Assembly: GCA_033961575.1 (NCBI GenBank)
Contig: CM066732.1
Span: 110,052,687 to 110,116,686, forward strand
Direction of reading: 5' to 3'
Length of the DNA: 64,000 nucleotides
Source: Aselliscus stoliczkanus
Taxonomy: Eukaryota > Chordata > Mammalia > Chiroptera > Hipposideridae
The notes below the pieces were generated by a model. The model saw only the letters and a list, made by a program, of their open reading frames with translations. It did no database searches and had not been told where the DNA came from. Positions 23,411 through 35,505 of this stretch are shown piece by piece. Each line of letters begins with the position of its first letter. Position 1 is the stretch's first letter. The position numbers were made by a program, and so were the translations under genes.

Positions 23411-23815
23411 GGGCCAGTCGAGTGGCTTAGTTGGTTAAGGGCGCGAGCTCTGAGCAACAGGGTCGCCAGTTCAATTCCCACATGGGTCAGTGAGCTGAGC
23501 CAACAACAGCTGGCAGGATGGCTCAGCTGGTGAGAGCACGTGCTCCTAACAAAAAGACTGTCAGTTCAACTCCTGCATGGGATAGTGGGCTATGCCCACC
23601 CACAACTAAGATTGAACACAACTAAGAACCTTGAGCTGAGCGGCCGGGAGCTGCTGACAGGCAGCCGGATGGCAACTGGACTTGGAGCTGAGCTAGCTGT
23701 GCCCTCCACAACTAAGATTAAAGGACAACAACTTGGCTGTTCCCCTTCCCCAATTCCCCAACACTGTACCCCTTCCCCAATTCCCCAATAAAAATTAAAA
23801 ACCAAACAAACAAAC
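23411..23815 (+). mobile_element. Bat-type composite SINE (type C, VES/Rhin-like)
   Basis: A tRNA-like head (GGGCCAGTCGAGTGGCTTAG, B box GTTCAATTCCC) is followed by a second GGATGGCTCAGCTGGTGAGA unit with its own B-like CAGTTCAACTCC. Then come CCACAACTAAGATTGAACAC, CCCTCCACAACTAAGATTAA and repeated CCCCAATTCCCCAA before AATAAAAATT. Flanks aaaactttatcaa and aaaactgtatcaa are the target duplication. Layout is that of bat dimeric-like SINEs. Confidence 0.93.
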
Positions 23816-24092
23816 AAAACTGTATCAAACAAAATATTCACATTACAATGGAACAAACTATGAAAGAGAAAAACTAGGGCATTCACGTGGGACACAGGCC
23901 TACTCAGAATAATCTTTCTTCATTCCTTGCATAGCTCATGGTTTTCTAGTTTTATTATTAAGCAAAGTACAAATTTAATGTTAAAATGAAAAAGAGAATA
24001 GGATTTGGCACAACTTAGTTGATATATGTACTAGTCTCAGTATGTACTGAAAGGTGGACTATCATCAAAGAGTGTTAAAATTACTTGAAACC

Positions 24093-24195
24093 GGGCTGGC
24101 CGAGTGGCACGGTGGCTAAGCGCTGGCTTGGGAAGCCAGCGGTCCCGGATCGGGTCCCACATGTGAGGGCCAGTGACACTGCCCTCAAAAAAAAA
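24093..24195 (+). mobile_element. Short tRNA-derived SINE (type A)
   Basis: GGGCTGGCCGAGTGGCAC through GTGACACTGCCCTCAAAA. Both sides carry aaaattacttgaaacc, a 16-bp target duplication. Confidence 0.96.
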
Positions 24196-24199
24196 AAAT

Positions 24200-24972
24200 T
24201 ACTTGAAACCACTTTCAGACACTTCGCTGGCCAGCAAGAGCTGCTGCAGTATGAGACGTGATCCACCAAATACCCTCAGAATACAGGATTTGAGTGAGGG
24301 GTTCTGAAAGAAGCAAGTGATGATTCAGTGGCCACATTAGGAGAGCATGTTTTTTGCATCAACAAATCTGTGCTGAATATGAATAGCAAAAAACCCACTT
24401 GGTTCTGCATCAAGGGCTGCTTTTCATTGTTGTCCCAGGCACATGCCACATGATGCTCAGGCCTGGAAAAGTGGACGGGGCCTGGCCAGGCTCACTCTCG
24501 GATCTCTCTGACGTCCCCCACCTGTTTTTTTCCTCGCTACTTGGAGGCTAGGATGGACTTGCATTTAAAATGCATAAATACTTCCTGCTGTAAAGAACAA
24601 CCACTGCTAAGCACCCTGCGTGTTTATTTACCAATAAACTCTGGTAGGCATGATATGGGGGGAAAAAACTAACAAATTCAAATGACTCTCCTTGAGAATG
24701 GTGGGAAAGAACCTTTATCATTTGGAATTGTGCATGGTCCTAGCTTATGTGGAGGAATATCACGAGTGTAGTTTAGGATATCTGCACACATACTTCTGAT
24801 GCCTTCTCAGGTAATGTCTCCTGGGTATGTCATGTGGGGATCTCTCTGGTCACACAAAAAGGCCAATCCTGAACTGACTCCTATCTGTTACTCTTCTCCC
24901 CCTACTACATCCAGCAAATACAAAAAGCAAAAGAAAATCTTGAAACTTTTTCCTGGATTAAAAAGAAAACCA
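24200..24972. other. Unannotated unique sequence
   Basis: No repeat or exon landmark recognised. Confidence 0.4.
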
Positions 24973-25458
24973 GGGGCCGGCCGAGTGGCTCAGTTGGTTC
25001 AAAGTTGGCTTAGAGCGCGTGCTCTGAGCAACAGGGCTGCCGGTTCAATTCCCACATGGGCCAGTGAACATTGCACCCTAGCTGAGCTATCGCTGGCAGG
25101 ATGGCTCAGCTGGTGTAACAACAAGATTACCTGTTCAATGGTGGGCTATGCCCACCCGCAACTAAAGATTGAATTTGGCACCTTGAGCTGAGCTGCCACC
25201 TAGATGGCTCAGAGGATAGAGTGTGTGCTCTTAACACCAAGGCTGCTGACTCGACTCCCACATGGGATGGTGGCTATGCCCACCCGCAACTAAGATTGAA
25301 CACAGCACCTTGAGCTTAGAGGCCACGAACTGCTGACGGGAAGCCAGATGGTGACTGGCGCCCTCCACAATGAAGATTGCAGAACAACAACTTGGCTGGT
25401 CCCCTCCCCCAATTCCCCAATACTGTTCCCCTCCCCCAAAAATTAAAAAAACAACACC
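24973..25458 (+). mobile_element. Bat-type composite SINE (type C)
   Basis: GGGGCCGGCCGAGTGGCTC head, GCTGCCGGTTCAATTCCCAC B box. Two further partial units follow (GGATGGCTCAGCTGGTG; GATGGCTCAGAGGATAGAG), then CCTCCACAATGAAGATTGC and CCCCAATTCCCCAATAC. It has one more internal unit than the copy at 23411. No clean target duplication was found. Confidence 0.9.
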
Positions 25459-25659
25459 ACCAAATTATTCAATGTTTATTTATGTTCTTTTAAATGTAGA
25501 GCTCAGAATGCCATGACAAGTATCTTTTATTTTTTAAATCTGTGTTTTTAATGGGACATGAATTTTGGAAACATGCTGGACCATCTGGAAAGTTTTCTGG
25601 TACCTCTAGTAATTCATATAGCACTCCTGTAAGAACCCTGTAGTTTTAAAGCAAATCTA

Positions 25660-25870
25660 TGCTTATATAATACTTCCTTACAGATATTAAATTATTTGCA
25701 GTTTACAGTATACTTCCAGATACTTTATTTGATTTGATCTTTGTAACACCTCCAGGAGATGGTTTATTATTATGAATACTGTGAACATTTCCACTTCACA
25801 GGTGTGAAAACTGAGGGAATTGCTCTAAAATTACAAGAGCCAGGACTCAGACCAGGCTTCATACTACAAA
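25660..25870 (-). repeat. MIR fragment
   Basis: TTTGATTTGATCTTTGTAACA, TTATTATTATGAATACTGTG, CACTTCACAGGTGTGAAAAC and GAGCCAGGACTCAGACCAGG: minus-strand MIR. Confidence 0.75.
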
Positions 25871-25879
25871 TTTCTACTG

Positions 25880-28835
25880 AATAGCTTTTAAGTATAATCA
25901 AAATAAATTTACTACAGATATGAAAAATAAAACCCATGATGAAACCAACTTTGTTTGGCAAAGGAGTTGTGCTACCCAATCCATATCTACAAATGGTGAG
26001 CTTGATTATGATTTTTCTAAACATGAACATCCATCAGATATAATTTTTATAATGTAACACACATTTTCTGCTCTTCTATTTCACATTTGGCAGAAAATAA
26101 GCTTTAGTGTGCAGTACCAGACTTAAATGCTCACTGAAACTACCATAGTCTGAAATACCTTGCTCCGCAAGTTCCTATAGGACAAGGTAAAACCTAAGGT
26201 TGGAAACACCTTCACTCAAGTAATAAGGCAAATAAATCACCTACACACACTCCCTATATTTTCCCAGCCGTGATGTGGCTAATGAGGTTAAATTCAGCTA
26301 GTTTCTCCCTCCTACTCAACTGGGAAATGTCACCCAAGAGTGTAAATTAATCAAACTAAATGCTCGGAAGAAATTAAGCTTTGTGGTATTTGCAGATTCA
26401 GCTATTAGGTGTAGTAGCTAAAGTGGCCCCATGGCAACAGTTGCATTGAGGCAAAGCAAATGGAATTAAGTTTGAAAAAAGAAAGGCTTGAAAATTTGGT
26501 AGCCTTTTCTATTTACATCGAAATTTCTATTTTCATTAATAGGAAAAATTTTTATAATAGCCATGTAAGTTAGGTCAATGTTGAAGCTTTCTTTTTGATT
26601 CAAGGAGGAGCTGAAATATTTTACTCAGCACACAATACATTGCTGACTCTAAGATCTGTGCCAAGCAAACTTCCTTTTTTCAACCTGTTGGTCAGGGAGA
26701 GGACTATAGTACCAATCCATGAAGGCACACTGTCTGCTGAATTAGGATGTGGGAAACAGAAAAATTGTTTCCTCTGTGGTTTTAGAACACCTTCCCCTAA
26801 GTTGCTCCATAAAACACTGAGTCTACCCTGCTCCCCAAATTGTACTCAGCTGCCACCCAGGATTGTCTTAATGGAATATCAGGAGTATTGGAGCTGGTGA
26901 CCACCTAGCCTGCTGTTCAGGGAATGTTTCAACCCTCTGTAACCTGTAACCACTTCCTACTGGAAGAAGAAGCAGGTTCCCCCAAACCACTGTGGCTAAA
27001 AATTTAGAATGCTAGAGGGAAAACTGCAAGAGGACCAAAGCCAGATGTGAAACTACAAAAATCTCACCAGCATTTTACAATAGATCTACTTAAATAATAA
27101 AGATGGCACCTTATAAAAAAAATGTAAATGACATTTTATACATCTTGAATTAGCAATAATGGGTACTGAACTCTTAACTTCCATGTTATCATCCCTTGCT
27201 AGACTGAAACCTTTGGGGATTTCTCTCCTGTGGGTCCAATGAGTGGTTTTGAATTAATTGGGTGTGGATGTAGATTCTACATGCAATAACACACATCTGT
27301 TTCCCTGAACCAAACGTTCAACTGACCTGATTCCCAAGTGGAGCCAGACATATAAGGTAACTTGCTTACTTGAGGTAGAAATCTTTGACAAGACCTATTC
27401 TGTACTGTAGAGTTGGTATTTCTCAAGTCCACTCCCCTGACACCCAAAGTTGTCAGGTCTTCTGTTGACTACTTCCTCCAAACAAAAGCCCCTCCCAACA
27501 GACACAGAAGGGCAGTTCTAGAGACCTCAGGCCTGTTTCCCCGGCATTCCTCATCATTATTCTCTTTTCCTCTCCCATAGACAACTATTAGTTTTTGTTT
27601 TTGCTTTCTTTCTTTCTTTCCTAAATATCCTCAACTGGAGAATGTTACAATTTGAAAATACAGCAACCAAAATTTAAATATGCATAATGGAATTCAATGT
27701 ATGGACCTTCCATTAGTTGAGTGGGAATAACTGTACTTGGACTTGCAAAGTGTATCTTTCTTCAAAGGAAAAAGAGGTGATTATATTTTTCATAATGAAG
27801 AAAGTTCCAAAGGATATGCAGATGTGAATGCAAAAGTCTGAGGTGCAAGGACTAAATACAGAGAAAGGTGGATAGGGCAAAGTTTAAAGGTAAAAAAAGA
27901 GGAGGGCTTTCCCCTACTTTCATGCTTAACTCATTAGAGCCTCTCAATTCAGAATTTGAAAAATCTAGCCAGACATTTAAGTTAAGAAAAGCAAGCCATT
28001 CACACAAAACCTTGTTTCACTGAGGTTCTATTTTCCAAAATGCTGTTCTTGCTACATTTTTCTCTAAATAGTATAATTTCTATGGACTATTGGAGGGAGG
28101 AGCAAAATTGCCAAGACAGGAAGAGGTAAGACTTGCGGTAGTTCTCCATGATCAGTGTAGCGTCAAACGACAGGATCAAATAATATATTTGCAATCATCT
28201 TCGCAAATAATTGCTTTCTCTGAGGTTGTTTTCCTGTTTACTCTTTTTTCTTCTAATTTACTTGGACATTTTAAGTTAAAATTAAAACTTTATAATGTTT
28301 GATTTTTATTTTGGGATAATATCAAGAAGGATTTCAGAAAAGTCTTCAAAGAACATAATATTTAGATTTAATAAATACAAGCAGCATCTGTAAGAGTAGT
28401 CAGTTAATAGGCAGGAAGAGTTAATGAATACTAAAGGACCAAAAACCCAAACTAGCACATCACTTTTGTTTATCAACTCATCTATTTTCATATTGAAGAG
28501 CTATGACCATAGCTTGCAAAATAATTTGAGGTTAAGAAAAAAGCGAGAAATTTCTAAAATGTCTAACTTTTTCATGAAGAAAAAAAGGACATCAAGAAAA
28601 AAGAGGCTCAATGAATCAAGCAGACAAATGAGCCACTTGGCCTCCACAGAGAGGGGAGTTTCGAAGCCACTGTGTATTAAATGTGTTTAGCCCACTGGCA
28701 GCACTTTCCCTAATGCAATCAGGAAGCCATACATGGAAATGTTGATTGATCAAAAAGTCAGTGCTTGGATTTGCAAAAAACCTAAGCAAAGTACAAAATG
28801 TTGCGAAAGAAAAGCAGAATGAAAAAGCAAAAGGA
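25880..28835. other. Repeat-poor sequence
   Basis: About 3 kb with almost no recognisable repeats. A homeobox-like TTAATCAAACTAAATG stretch and a CCATGGCAAC X-box-like half-site (about 26431-26440) lie in a block that may be a conserved regulatory element. A short CTTT run is at about 27605. No exon seen. Confidence 0.35.
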
Positions 28836-29268
28836 GGGCCGGCCGAGTGGCGCATTGGTTAAGAGCTGGCTTGGGACGCCAGCGGCCCTGGTTCGGATCC
28901 CACATATGAGGGCCAGTGACACTGCCCTCTACAGCTAAGATGGTGAACAACAGCTCTACCTGAAGCTGGGCTGCTGTGAGTTCGAGTTCCGGGGACAGCA
29001 TAGCTGCAGCCCCTGCTGCAGTGGGCTGCCATAGGCTATAGTGAGAGGCCGATAGCCAGCATGAGGAGCTGCCAAGAGCCGCTGTGAGCGGCCATCCAGA
29101 GGCCGGCAACCGATCCACCTCACCTGGGAAGAGCGCAATGATAATACCAACACGGGCCAGTGAAGCGACGTCCTCCACAACTAGACTGAAGAACGAAAGG
29201 ACAGCAACTTGTCTGTTCCCCTCCTCCAATTCCCCAATTAAAAAAAAAAAAAAATCTTACAAAAAAAA
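28836..29268 (+). mobile_element. Long tRNA-derived SINE (type B)
   Basis: GGGCCGGCCGAGTGGCGC head, TTCGGATCCC B box, CTACAGCTAAGATGGTG body, CCACAACTAGACTGAAGAAC tail and A-rich end. Flanks aaaagcaaaaggag and aaaagcaaaaagaa. Confidence 0.95.
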
Positions 29269-29309
29269 AAAGCAAAAAGAAACAGAACTATTAGATTTGA
29301 CCCTCAGTA

Positions 29310-29430
29310 CACACTAGTTATTTAGCCTCTGTGAGCCACAGCTTTCTCTTCTGAAAAATGGAGACAGTAGAATCCCCTTTAGTGGGTGACTGTGAGATTA
29401 TGGGAGATAATCCACATAGCACATGTGGGC
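29310..29430 (+). repeat. MIR fragment
   Basis: TTATTTAGCCTCTGTGAGCC, CTTCTGAAAAATGGAGACAG and GTGACTGTGAGATTATG keep MIR core order. Confidence 0.7.
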
Positions 29431-29519
29431 ACAGGCACCCACTCATTTATGAGACAGCATTTATGTTCAGTGAACTGACTCTCTAGCTTTCTTGTGCCAT
29501 CCTTGTCCAGTGATTTTTA

Positions 29520-29636
29520 TTTTATTTATTTTATTTTTTTTGAGGGCAGCGTCACTGGCCCTCATATGGGGGACCCGAAACGGGGCCGCTGGCTTCCCAA
29601 ACCAGTGCTTAACCACCGCGCCACTCGGCCGGCCCC
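29520..29636 (-). mobile_element. Short tRNA-derived SINE (type A)
   Basis: T-rich start, TGAGGGCAGCGTCACTGG, ending CACTCGGCCGGCCC. Flanks cttgtccagtgattttta (29502-29519) and cttgcccagtgatttta (29637-29653). Confidence 0.95.
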
Positions 29637-29757
29637 CTTGCCCAGTGATTTTAATTGCAGTTTATTAACCTCATAGAAAAGAATTCAGAAATCCTTTTTT
29701 CTCTGCTCTGAAACTAATTAGAAAAACTGTGTAACTCTTAATTAAAAATGTTACTGA

Positions 29758-30190
29758 GGCCGGCCAAGTGGCTCATTGCTTAAGAGCTGGCTTGGGACGC
29801 TAGCTCTAAGCAGCAGGGCCCTGGTTTGGATCCCACATGAGGGCCAGTGATGCTGCGCTCTCTACAGCTAAGATGGTGAACAACAGCTCAACCTGGAGCT
29901 GGGCTGCTGTGAATCGCCCATGATGGTGTAGGCTGCAGTGGGGCTGGCCAGCAGCTGTCATGAGCTTTCGTGAGCTGCCATTAGCCGCTGTGAGTGGCCG
30001 TCCAATGGCCAGCAAGCAACTGCCTCTCCCGGGAAGAATACAATATAATACCAACAGGAGCCAGTGAAGCGATGTCCTCCACAACTAGACTGAAGAACAA
30101 AAGGAGAGCAAATGGTCTGTTCCCCTTCCCTGATTTCCCAAAGCTGGTCCCATCCCTCAATTCCTCAATTTAAAAAAAAAAAAAAAAAGT
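29758..30190 (+). mobile_element. Long tRNA-derived SINE (type B)
   Basis: GGCCGGCCAAGTGGCTC head with the unusual insert CTCTAAGCAGCAGGGC, as in type C/D heads, then CTACAGCTAAGATGGTG body and CCACAACTAGACTGAAG tail. Flanks gttactga on both sides. The mixed head suggests a type C/D-like variant of the long type. Confidence 0.92.
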
Positions 30191-30199
30191 GTTACTGAA

Positions 30200-32336
30200 C
30201 TCACCAGCAAAACCATCTTGACATCTATGTTTACTTGAGTACAGAACCACAGTATAGAAATATGCATGAGTATAAAACCAAAAATCCTAAATAAAATATT
30301 AGTTCCATGAATTCCTAGTAGTTTCTATATTAGGAAGGCTCTAATTGTTATTTCTCCTCCCCTTACTTCTCTCCCAGTAATGACAAACAGGTCCTCTGTT
30401 TCATGGGCAGATTTTAATACATATACTGCTTTCCTAATGATTTCCTAGCCTTTTCTTTAAAAAGAAAATCAACATTTAAAAAAAAAACCTCACATCTACT
30501 TATTTCACTGCAGCAGAATATAATGTAAAAATATGAAGCTGAGAAAAAAGTAATTGAATTTCTTCAGTATACAGAATATGTATTCCTTGTACATGAAACT
30601 CTGGATTCATTAGTTAGAACCCGGTTGGTTAAGCATTGGTCTTTAACTTTGGCTTTTATCTTAATATCAAAAAATAGGACTGCCTAACTACTTTTTATAG
30701 TCCCAGTAATAAAAAATGATTGAGGAAAGACAGAAAAATGCAACGAGAGGGGTATAAGGAATGGGGCATTATTAAATATTAATAATGGGGTATTATTCTC
30801 CCAAGCCCTCAATTAGGAATGGGGGGGGAGGCAATTAGCCTGTGGATGCTAAAAATAGACAGCACATCCACAAATTACCAGAATCCCCAAGACTTTCTAT
30901 GTGTTATTCATAATTTAGACCTGTATCTGGATTAAAGAGTTACCTTACAATTTCTTCTGCTTTCACAAAAACTTCCTTCAAAGCCATGACAAGAATCCTG
31001 GGATGGGTGGACCAGGTTTTATCCTGCAATAACACTGTTTATTGCCTGGAAGTCTCTCACGTGTAGCTAAAACACATGGAGTTGGTACTTCCTAATACAT
31101 TTGAATATCACGTTAGAGTTTGCAAAACACTTTTATATAATTAGTTCTTAGAATTATTTGATTTGTGGGGTCATTCTTTTTTCCTTCTGAGATTCTAAGC
31201 AAAGCGTGGTTCCCACTTCTGAATCCCTTGAATCTAAACAAAATTGAAACATTTCCCTCCTCTTTTCACTTTTAACTGTGTTTTCTTGACCTCTGGGAAG
31301 AAGGGGTGTATCCCTGAACATCCAGCCACTATTCAGAAGCACAGGGTGTGTCTGCTACCAATACATTTAGTCAACTTCTGCCCCTCTGCACCCATGGGCC
31401 ATATAGGCGCCATGAGTCTTCAGAATGGTGACCCAATGGTCCAAGCCACTCTAATAACAAAGAAACAGATCTAGGAAGTATATACTAGGACATTTGGGAG
31501 AAAATTTGCTTTATTTATTGTTTTTAATCAAGGAAAAAATATTCATTCATTAAAAAAATGGAATGAACCAGAATTCCATAATCCCTTCATAGTCAGATAA
31601 GGGAAATTCTTATTTTAATTCTGTGGGTTGTGACATGATGTCCATTAAATTATAAGAACAAAATATTTTAATATTAATATTTTTCAAAAGAAATGTTATA
31701 GAAAAGATCCCATTCAAATTAGGAACAAAAGTTATGAAACATCACTAATAAACTGAATAAGAAATGTGAAAGAACTAGGTAAGGAAAAACATAATTAATT
31801 ATTTTGAAGGTCCTAAAAAGAAGAGCTGATGGAGATAGTAGATAAAAAAGACTGTTACAAAACTTTTCACCTTCTCAAATTGCACTATAGAGTCCACCCA
31901 ACTGCAATCTAAGTTCTAAAGAGATTCTGTTTTGGAACTTTGACACTGACCCTAAATTTTATCTGAAAGAATAAATGAATATGAATGGCCAAGACTTTAT
32001 TTTAAAAGGACTATAACTAGGGAGGTCTTGCCCAAACAAATATAAAACATTCTAAAGCTAGAGCAATTACACAGTATGGCATTGATAACTGGTTCAGGAA
32101 TAGTGAAAAGGATCAAGGAAATTAGAAGAGGCCAGTAACATATTACAGATGTGAATTTAGTATAGAATGAAGGCAGCACTTTAAAACAGGGGATGAAGAA
32201 TGCATTATCTGATAAACTATTTTTAGGACCTTTTGGAAAAAGTTATGTGGTGTGGTCCCTCACACAAGAAAAAAAATATATCAGATGACATAAGGAGCTA
32301 ACCTTTAAAAATACAGAAAAGTTGTCAAGAAAATAA
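30200..32336. other. Repeat-poor AT-rich sequence
   Basis: No repeat or exon landmark recognised, apart from A- and G-runs. Confidence 0.4.
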
Positions 32337-32345
32337 GTACATGAT

Positions 32346-32934
32346 TATAGTCACATGCCACGTAACTACTGGGATATGTTCTGAGAAATGCATCGGTAGG
32401 GGATGTCATCGTTTGCAATCATAGGGTTCACTTACGCAAACCTGGATGGTACAGCCTACTACACACCTAGGCTAGAAGGTGTAGCTTATTGCTCCTAAGC
32501 TATGGGCCTGTACACTCACTGCACAAAACAACACCAGATTAAATCAAACACAAGAGAAAATGACGCAATCAAGTGACGTAGTTAAAACAAGGTATGAGGC
32601 AGCTGCCAGAGTAACACGCATGGCCATGCTGTTTTATAGTACATTTTTTGTTTTTTGTAAGTAGAAAGAGTACACTCTAAAACAATAACAAGTATAGTAT
32701 AGTAAATACATAAACCAGGAACAGAGTTGTTTATTATACTTTTATATGACTGGCAGTACAATAGGCTTGTTTACACTAGCATCACCACAAACACGTGAGT
32801 AATGCATGGTGTTAGGAAGTTAGGATAGCTGTGTCACTAGGCAATAGGAACTTTTCAGCTCTATTACAATCTTTTGGGATCACCATCATATATTTAGTTC
32901 ATTGCTGACAAAAACGTCACGTAGCACATGACCG
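32346..32934 (+). mobile_element. hAT-like DNA transposon, non-autonomous
   Basis: The left end AGTCACATGCCACGTAAC is the approximate inverse of the right end GTCACGTAGCACATGACCG. The interior has ATGTTCTGAGAAATGCATCG and CAAACCTGGATGGTACAGCC, text I know from a common mammalian DNA transposon. The flanks share tacatgatt (32338-32346 and 32935-32943), which fits an 8-bp hAT duplication. No transposase frame survives. Confidence 0.8.
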
Positions 32935-33037
32935 TACATGATTTTGGAGGAAGAAAGACAAGCTAGAAAAGATACAAAAGAACCACTGCTTCTGACACAA
33001 GACCCACATCATTTTCAGTTCCACAGTGCTACAGAGC

Positions 33038-33150
33038 TGTGGTCCTCAGCATCATTTTCCCACTGGAATGAACTGGAACCCTTGTGAAAAAGATTCCTGA
33101 GCCTCAGCCTAAGCCTGCTGAACCACCTGCCCAGGTGGACTGAGACACCA
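33038..33150 (+). repeat. MER5-like fragment
   Basis: GTGGTCCTCAGCATCATTTTC, AACCCTTGTGAAAAAGATTCC and CCTGAGCCTCAGCCTAAGCC resemble a MER5-type hAT element. Diverged. Confidence 0.45.
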
Positions 33151-33477
33151 CCATGTTGTGGAGACCTCTGGTCCAGGCTACACCACCAGAGTGGGGAGGG
33201 GCAGGAGGATTCAGGTTGCCAGCCTGTTCAAGCCTTGCCATGACTGAAGGCCCCCAGGTGCTGTTCACGCAAAGGTTCCTCTTTCGTAACGTCCCCTGGG
33301 AACTTGTCTCCTCTTTACAGATGTCAGCTTGATTAAACAAAATACCCTCCTGCTTCCCCTGCCCAAAAAACCCCAAATTTCATGTTTGCTGTAACATGGC
33401 AAAATACATCCTGATCAGTTTGCATTTGGCGAAACACCAAATTATGGCACAGTCAGCCATTCCTAAATATCTACTAA

Positions 33478-33654
33478 CAGTGGCTCTCAACCCTGGCTGC
33501 TTTCAGAAACCACCCAGGAAGCTTCACAAAGCTATTCAGTTGTTTCTGAATCTCACCCCCAAGAACTCTGATCTCAGCAGGTCTAGGATGTGGTCCAGGG
33601 ATTGACAGTTTTTAAAAGCTCCACAAGTGCTTCTAAATTAGATGGAGACCACTG
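33478..33654 (+). mobile_element. MER5-like hAT element
   Basis: Starts CAGTGGCTCTCAACCCTGG and ends TTAGATGGAGACCACTG, the inverse of the start. CACCCAGGAAGCTTCACAAA lies inside. A standard short MER5 form. Confidence 0.85.
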
Positions 33655-33974
33655 GCTAATGTCCAGAAACAACCCCTGCTCTCTGGAGTTCCACATCTTA
33701 ATGAGACACAGAACCCTGCTGGTTCTAATACAAGGTAGATGTATGAGGTAAGAGCATTTCAAGCAAAGTGCCATGGACATATGGAATAGGAAGGCTTGTT
33801 GAGGGGATGGCATTTTGCTGAGCTTAGATCTAGAATGTTACCTAAGACTTGTGCATGGAGAGAGGGCACCCAGGCAGAGAAGAAAAAAATAAGGGATTAG
33901 AAACTTCATTTTGATTAGTAATTATTTCATTTTCCTCCTATAGCTTCTCATTTGACTGTATATCTACACGCATA

Positions 33975-34452
33975 CCATATTTTGCCGTGTATCATGCGCA
34001 CTTTTTTTGCCCAAATTTGTGGGGGAAAAATAAGGATGCAAATTATACATGGGTAGTACTAATTTCATATCTAAATAAATGTTTCTAATTCTTTTATTTA
34101 TGCTTATCAGTTGAAAGTGTAACTCTGGAAATCAATAACAATATCCATATGCAAAATATTATAAAACCCTGGAATACGATCTTCAGTTTTGTTGAACTTA
34201 CAACGAACTTGGAAGACGAAGAGTTCTTGAACTTCTATGATGTGTAAATATTGTCAATTTGTAACCGATACATAAAATTTCTTGTACCATAACATGTTAA
34301 AAACTAAATGCTGAAGTTTCTTTATAGTACAAAACACAAGTACCTAAATGTAAACAAATAAAATTTTGAATTAAAAAATTAAACCGATTTTTTTTCCCTG
34401 AAAGTTTGGACAAAAAAAAACCATGGGTGACATTATACACAGCAAAATACGG
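33975..34452 (+). mobile_element. TA-flanked TIR element (478 bp), Tc1/mariner/pogo-like
   Basis: The first 22 bases (CCATATTTTGCCGTGTATCATG) and the inverted last 22 (CCGTATTTTGCTGTGTATAATG) differ at three sites. TA lies on both sides (33973-33974 and 34453-34454). Near the middle one frame reads an acidic tail ending LEDEEFLNFYDV then stop, of the kind seen at the end of some Tc1/pogo-family transposases. No full transposase remains. Confidence 0.8.
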
Positions 34453-34731
34453 TATACATATACATGCATATATGCCTCCTTTTTATTTCTACTTGCAATT
34501 ATAATTCTCTAAGTAATAGAAGATTTTGTCATACTGCATATGAAATGGATACAATCATATGTTTAGCATGCTTTTAGACAAAGCTGTGCTTCCTCCATCC
34601 CAGGGGTAAGGCAGAAATGGTGTCTTCCCTCCACTCCCAGTAATGCACTTCGAATAATCTACCATATACAAAAGGGTGAACTGAACTCACTCTATTCAGA
34701 AAATTCAAATGCAATGGGTCTACTTTAAATT

Positions 34732-35179
34732 TTTTTTTTTTTTTTTAAAGATTTTATTGGGGAATTGGTGGAGGGGAACAGCGTTTGGGAATCGGGGAAG
34801 GGGAACAGACAAGTTGCGTCTTCTTGTTCTTCAGTTTAGTTGCGGAGGATGTTGCTTCACTGTTGGTATCGTCATTGCGCTCTTCCCGGATGAGGCAGAT
34901 CGGTCGCTGGCCTCTGGATGACGCTCATCGCGGCTATTGGCAGCTCACGCTTGGCTGCCAGCCGCTCACGCTGGCTGCGGGCCACTCACTGCAGCCTTTG
35001 GCAGCCCACTGCAGCAGGGGCTGCAGCCCACACCATCACCGGGGCTCGCACAGCCCAGCTCCAGGTGGAGCTGTTGTTAGCTGTAGAGGGCAGTGTCACT
35101 GGCCCTCATGTGGGATCCGAACCGGGGCCGCTGGCATCCCAAAACCAGCGCTTAACCGATGCGCCACTCGGCCGGCCCA
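34732..35179 (-). mobile_element. Long tRNA-derived SINE (type B), reverse
   Basis: T-run then AAAGATTTTATTGGGGAATTG, and ends GCGCCACTCGGCCGGCCC. Direct repeats ggtctactttaaatt at 34717-34731 and 35181-35195. Confidence 0.95.
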
Positions 35180-35206
35180 TGGTCTACTTTAAATTACCCA
35201 GCCAAT

Positions 35207-35505
35207 GGGCTGCCTTGTGTAACCGCTGACAGTGTGGGCTGCAGTGGGGCTGGCCGGCAGCTGGCTTGCGCTTTCATGAGCTGCCGTGAGCCACTGTCAG
35301 CAACCATCCAATGTGACTGCCACACCTGAGAAGAATGCAATGTTAATACCAACATGGGCCAGTGAACAGATGCCCTCCACAACTAGACTGAAGAACAAAA
35401 GGACAGTAACTTGTCTGTTCCTCTTCCCCGATTCCCCAACGCTGTTCCCCTCCCACAATTCCCCAATAAAATCTTTAAAAAATAATAAAATAAATAAAAA
35501 TAAAT
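35207..35505 (+). mobile_element. 5'-truncated long SINE (type B)
   Basis: The tRNA head is missing; it starts inside the body (GGGCTGCAGTGGGGCTGGCC) and runs to CCACAACTAGACTGAAG and CCCCAATAAAATC. Direct repeats aaattacccagccaat (35191-35206 and 35506-35521) show it inserted in this truncated form. It faces the long SINE at 34732. Confidence 0.92.

Noticed and set aside
23411..25458. tRNA-like A and B boxes
   Set aside because: They belong to SINE heads. No intact cloverleaf with acceptor stem was found, so no tRNA gene is called.
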